A stretch of DNA of 64,000 nucleotides from Chitinophaga niastensis (GTDB lineage Bacteria > Bacteroidota > Bacteroidia > Chitinophagales > Chitinophagaceae), in assembly GCF_003014755.1 (NCBI RefSeq), contig NZ_PYAW01000005.1:186001-250000 (forward strand), in the 5' to 3' direction. Below are positions 63,830-64,000 of the stretch, piece after piece; the stretch's first letter is position 1, and each line of letters opens with the position of its first letter. Both the position numbers and the translations under genes were made by a program. The notes beneath the pieces are model-generated. The model saw only the letters and a list, made by a program, of their open reading frames with translations. It made no database searches and was not told the DNA's origin.

Positions 63830-64000
63830 TTATGATTTAGTTAAAAATTCATCGAGGTTCATGATGGCATTGGCTACTATTGTTAAAGCGGCCAGCTCAG
63901 CCAGTTGTGGCGTATTGTCTTTGCATTGTACCAGTTTGGCAGCTGCCGCGGTATCTTTACGATATTGCTGTAATGCTTGTGAGTACAGCGTTTGCAGTGC
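63830..64000 (-). CDS. C-terminal end of a DUF1549/DUF1553 cytochrome protein (partial)
   Basis: The last 56 codons of a gene that enters from the right edge. They read ALQTLYSQALQQYRKDTAAA and end with ELAALTIVANAIMNLDEFLT-K-S and a TAA at 63830-63832. This matches the ending of DUF1553 (PSD1) proteins, whose full length is usually 700-1100 aa. It ends 6 bases before the DUF1501 start, so they share a transcript. Confidence 0.8.
   Translation of the reverse strand, partial: ALQTLYSQALQQYRKDTAAAAKLVQCKDNTPQLAELAALTIVANAIMNLDEFLTKS

Overview
The window looks like chromosomal DNA from a Bacteroidota bacterium, most likely a Chitinophaga-type member of the Chitinophagaceae. The evidence is two complete sigma/FecR/SusC/SusD loci with STN-type TonB receptors, many secreted lipoproteins, Bacteroidota-style promoter elements (TAnnTTTG), weak Shine-Dalgarno sites and moderate GC content. 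This assignment is inferred from gene content only; there is no rRNA or marker gene to fix it.

Layout. (1) 1-10.1 kb: an ECF sigma factor, a FecR anti-sigma factor, a SusC/SusD pair, an arylsulfotransferase-like lipoprotein, a TsdA-like dihaem cytochrome c and a 5'-truncated oxidoreductase remnant. (2) 10.1-10.9 kb: non-coding DNA with a perfect 44-bp inverted repeat and a three-fold direct repeat. (3) 10.9-35.9 kb: a one-direction cluster of an extracellular contractile injection system (eCIS): cap-like DUF4255 protein, sheath, two tubes, a 53-aa DUF5908 protein, LysM baseplate protein, VgrG-like spike, PAAR tip, gp25, gpJ, two large proteins I do not recognise, tape measure and AAA+ ATPase. 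It ends in three paralogous DUF4157 proteins that are probable payloads, one followed by a small secreted protein, and then a terminator. (4) 36-45.4 kb: mixed housekeeping and regulatory genes (AraC-type HTH, DUF4349 lipoprotein, patatin, alpha/beta hydrolase, Crp-like, DUF2383, MBL hydrolase, lgt, CobW GTPase). (5) 45.5-53.7 kb, minus strand: a second sigma/FecR/SusC/SusD locus ending in a metallophosphoesterase. (6) 53.9-55.6 kb: xseA-xseB. (7) 55.6-59.3 kb: a compact locus with a 739-aa zinc-finger plus TerD-like protein, an upstream RNA that folds as a tRNA cloverleaf but has a 55-nt structured insert where the anticodon loop should be, and a divergent WYL-domain regulator. (8) 59.4-64 kb: an HPP membrane protein and a planctomycete-style operon (DUF1553 end, DUF1501, TIM-barrel epimerase, membrane cytochrome).

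How the parts work together. Both Sus loci have the layout of cell-surface signalling: glycan or ligand binding to SusCD, STN contact to FecR, and release of the ECF sigma factor. The eCIS cluster encodes a phage-tail-like particle, and the shared N-terminal leader and DUF4157 module of the three terminal proteins suggest one loading route with different C-terminal activities. The tRNA-like RNA, its neighbouring TerD/zinc-finger protein and the WYL regulator form the least explained unit and the best candidate for an undescribed RNA-protein system. Long palindromic intergenic repeats with a common GCGAAGATC core are scattered through the window and may be mobile or RNA-structured elements.
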